DNA of 64,000 nt. Origin: Watersipora subatra (lineage: Eukaryota > Bryozoa > Gymnolaemata > Cheilostomatida > Watersiporidae). Shown piece after piece: positions 63,801-64,000 of this stretch. Numbering within the stretch: the first letter of the stretch is position 1; every line of letters begins with the position of its first letter. The stretch covers positions 57,461,196 through 57,525,195 of the forward strand of contig NC_088708.1 in NCBI RefSeq assembly GCF_963576615.1, given 5' to 3'. The notes below the pieces were generated by a model, which was not told the DNA's origin, searched no databases, and worked only from the letters and a program-made list of their open reading frames with translations. The position numbers were made by a program, and so were the translations under genes.

Positions 63801-63931
63801 ATCCTTAACTGTTAAAAATGATATACCTTGCTCTGTATAAGAACTCTTAACTCTACAGGAGGTCCTTCCCCATTGCAAAATCGCTTAGGATGTCCAACGT
63901 TGTCCATTTCTTCATCAGCTGCTCTTTTCAT
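42866..63931 (-). CDS. HNRNPK: hnRNP K, KH-domain and RGG RNA-binding protein (10 coding exons, 410 aa)
   Basis: Exons in transcript order: 63931-63827, 60298-60242, 59720-59677, 58420-58348, 53608-53492, 47109-47023, 45593-45424, 44135-43769, 43622-43453, 42908-42866; all in frame. The product binds C-rich RNA and DNA and acts in transcription, splicing and translation. KH1 is split over four exons ([43 protein letters not shown]); KH2 holds [16 protein letters not shown] and [14 protein letters not shown]3 holds [19 protein letters not shown] and [20 protein letters not shown]. The GxxG loops are GKAG, GRGG and GKGG. Between KH2 and KH3, one 367-nt exon encodes about 122 residues rich in RGG and GGFGG. 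The gene ends SGGSSGGY. The start is the first Met after acceptor 63940; human has extra N-terminal residues, so an upstream coding exon may lie outside the window. Confidence 0.95.
42939..43280 (-). other. 113-codon open frame in the last hnRNP K intron
   Basis: Inside the intron between exons 43453 and 42908 is an uninterrupted hydrophobic frame (e.g. [33 protein letters not shown]). It is longer than expected by chance in such AT-rich DNA and more GC-rich than its flanks. It has no matching splice sites and I recognise no family. It may be part of a repeat or chance. Confidence 0.25.
43769..44135 (-). CDS. HNRNPK: hnRNP K exon 8: glycine/arginine-rich (RGG) exon
   Basis: One exon encodes nearly the whole low-complexity segment: [20 protein letters not shown] early on, then [17 protein letters not shown] and repeats of GGxRDxxFGG. 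It begins one base into a split codon and ends on a full codon (SIPKD), so skipping it would shift the frame unless its neighbour changes. Human hnRNP K has a much shorter RGG region. Arginine methylation and phase separation are likely properties, inferred from composition. The proline-rich frame on the + strand here is only its antisense. Confidence 0.9.
47765..47806. repeat. Perfect 14-bp inverted repeat
   Basis: ATGGCCACATTGAA (47765-47778) and its complement TTCAATGTGGCCAT (47793-47806) flank a 14-nt loop within an hnRNP K intron. Confidence 0.8.
48930..49445 (+). repeat. Dispersed repeat family B, copy 2
   Basis: The start (ggcgttgcccaggtaataaa) matches the start of the 50.65-kb copy (ggtgttgcatgggtaataaa), and both go on to a tRNA-like module: here agctcagcggttaaatgcat and gagttcaaatccagcac (B-box-like), then an actggacaggcagacatc tail. 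The tail resembles that of SINE family A. Confidence 0.5.
49830..49980 (-). mobile_element. tRNA-derived SINE (family A), minus strand
   Basis: On the minus strand: gattagtgcaggcttcgaag (A-box region), gagttcgagtcccacac (strong B box), a core ctaacatctcaccctggctt, then a cggacaaacagacagaccga tail. Head, core and tail come in the same order as in the 4.1-kb and 14.5-kb copies. Confidence 0.65.
50655..51125 (+). repeat. Dispersed repeat family B, copy 3
   Basis: It begins actagataaatgcccggtgt and runs through ctgtgtgtgctataagttta to a tRNA-like module (ttggcttagcggttagcttg; ggttaattccagtgtgg) and an actggacacatgaatgacag tail. It aligns with 6365-6780 over most of its length. Confidence 0.6.
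51579..52369 (+). mobile_element. Decayed pogo/Tigger-type element, 791 bp
   Basis: The left end CAGCGGAACCTCAGTTCTCG and the inverted right end CAGTGGAACCTCAGTTCTCG match at 19 of 20 bases; the right side is flanked by TA, the left TA has become CA. In the middle (from about 51779, + strand) a short coding relic reads [20 protein letters not shown], then [17 protein letters not shown] before a stop. This resembles the C-terminal end of pogo/Tigger transposases. It is dead: the catalytic domain is gone. Confidence 0.75.
55106..56209. mobile_element. TA-flanked element, 1104 bp, nested
   Basis: The ends CCCTAGGACACTTATATTTC and, inverted, CCCTAGGGCACTTATGTATT are each next to TA. The arms contain many ttcgc/gcgaaa motifs. 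It sits within the TTAA element and itself holds a third element. Confidence 0.65.
55385..56069. mobile_element. Innermost nested element, 685 bp
   Basis: The ends CTGTAGAATGGAATTTAATT and, inverted, CTGTAGAATGGAATTTTATA agree over the first 16 bases. TA precedes the left end; the right-hand TA is not kept. Both arms are rich in ttttaacg/cgttaaaa. It has no coding content of note. Confidence 0.6.
57804..58009. mobile_element. Short Tc1/mariner-type MITE, 206 bp
   Basis: The left end CAGTGGACGCTCCTATAACG and the inverted right end CAGTAGGTGCTCTTACAACG match at 15 of 20 bases, both flanked by TA. It is in an hnRNP K intron. Confidence 0.75.
60890..61375. mobile_element. Truncated family C transposon copy
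   Basis: It aligns with the middle of the 25976-27275 element: ttttgctctgctaaaaaaat, agccgagcaaacgatgcaaa, ggcttacaatggatcgacgc, and tttaatgcagcattattaaa. Neither terminal repeat is present, so only a fragment remains. Confidence 0.65.
61455..62334. mobile_element. TTAA-flanked foldback element, 880 bp, inverted arms of about 125 bp
   Basis: TTAA at 61451-61454 and 62335-62338 flank arms that both begin AGGTTGACTTGCAACA and stay about 90% alike for some 125 bp (e.g. attcacattacagttatttg, agattcaccatgtctta). The interior is non-coding. TTAA duplication suggests piggyBac-type transposase use; the AGG ends are not the usual CCY ends. Confidence 0.8.
63171..63263. repeat. Palindromic tgatcagtagtact cluster
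   Basis: Repeats of tgatcagtagtact and its complement agtactactgatca alternate for about 90 bp inside the family C element at 62624. Much of it is one near-perfect palindrome around 63220, so it can fold into a long hairpin. Confidence 0.8.
63481..63606. repeat. 17-bp tandem array, about 7 copies
   Basis: The unit gtggcgttctattagag is nearly identical across copies, so the array is young. Its complement (ctctaatagaacgccac) is the sub-terminal motif of family C elements. Confidence 0.9.
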
Positions 63932-64000
63932 GCCACCTCCTGATACAATAATAATTCGTGACTTTATAACTAGAGAACACTAACCTTCCAATTAGATGCA

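Overview
The window is animal nuclear DNA. Genes are broken into many short exons with GT/AG junctions, AT-rich introns of about 0.1 to 3.4 kb, no operons or Shine-Dalgarno sites, and many short DNA transposons, tRNA-derived SINEs and minisatellites. The proteins are clearly metazoan, and the mix of repeats suggests a marine invertebrate, perhaps a lophotrochozoan. That placement is an inference and I cannot name the species.

I assembled five genes exon by exon, and every junction keeps the reading frame. (1) RAD51D, + strand, 1312-5249, 7 coding exons, 306 aa: a RAD51-paralog recombination ATPase. (2) PPIL2, - strand, 16544-5521, 18 exons, 519 aa: a U-box plus cyclophilin spliceosomal protein. 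(3) Transketolase, + strand, 20803-33760, 11 exons, 626 aa. (4) A multipass membrane protein of unknown function, - strand, 40582-34209, 8 exons recovered, with its first exon not found. (5) hnRNP K, - strand, 63931-42866, 10 coding exons, 410 aa from the first visible Met: three KH domains and one large RGG exon.

RAD51D and PPIL2 converge, and the poly(A) signal of PPIL2 lies 14 nt past the RAD51D stop. PPIL2 and TKT diverge across a gap of about 4.2 kb. That gap holds a decayed ORF, a dispersed repeat and a possible small membrane-protein gene with a 21-nt microexon. TKT and the membrane gene converge. The membrane gene and hnRNP K run in the same direction. The genes are not a functional cluster: they serve DNA repair, splicing, the pentose phosphate pathway and RNA binding.

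Most of the remaining sequence is mobile or repetitive DNA. I define several elements by paired terminal inverted repeats and target duplications: TA-flanked Tc1/mariner/pogo-like MITEs, TTAA-flanked piggyBac-like elements, and a hAT MITE with a perfect 8-bp duplication. There are also relics of a hAT and a pogo/Tigger-type transposase, and two SINE-like families. The most informative structures are a transposon inserted in a minisatellite inside a TKT intron, a 1.3-kb 32-bp satellite with higher-order structure in another TKT intron, a three-level nest of elements in an hnRNP K intron, and a transposon family whose terminal motif is amplified into arrays of different length. I see no CRISPR array, rRNA or intact canonical tRNA.
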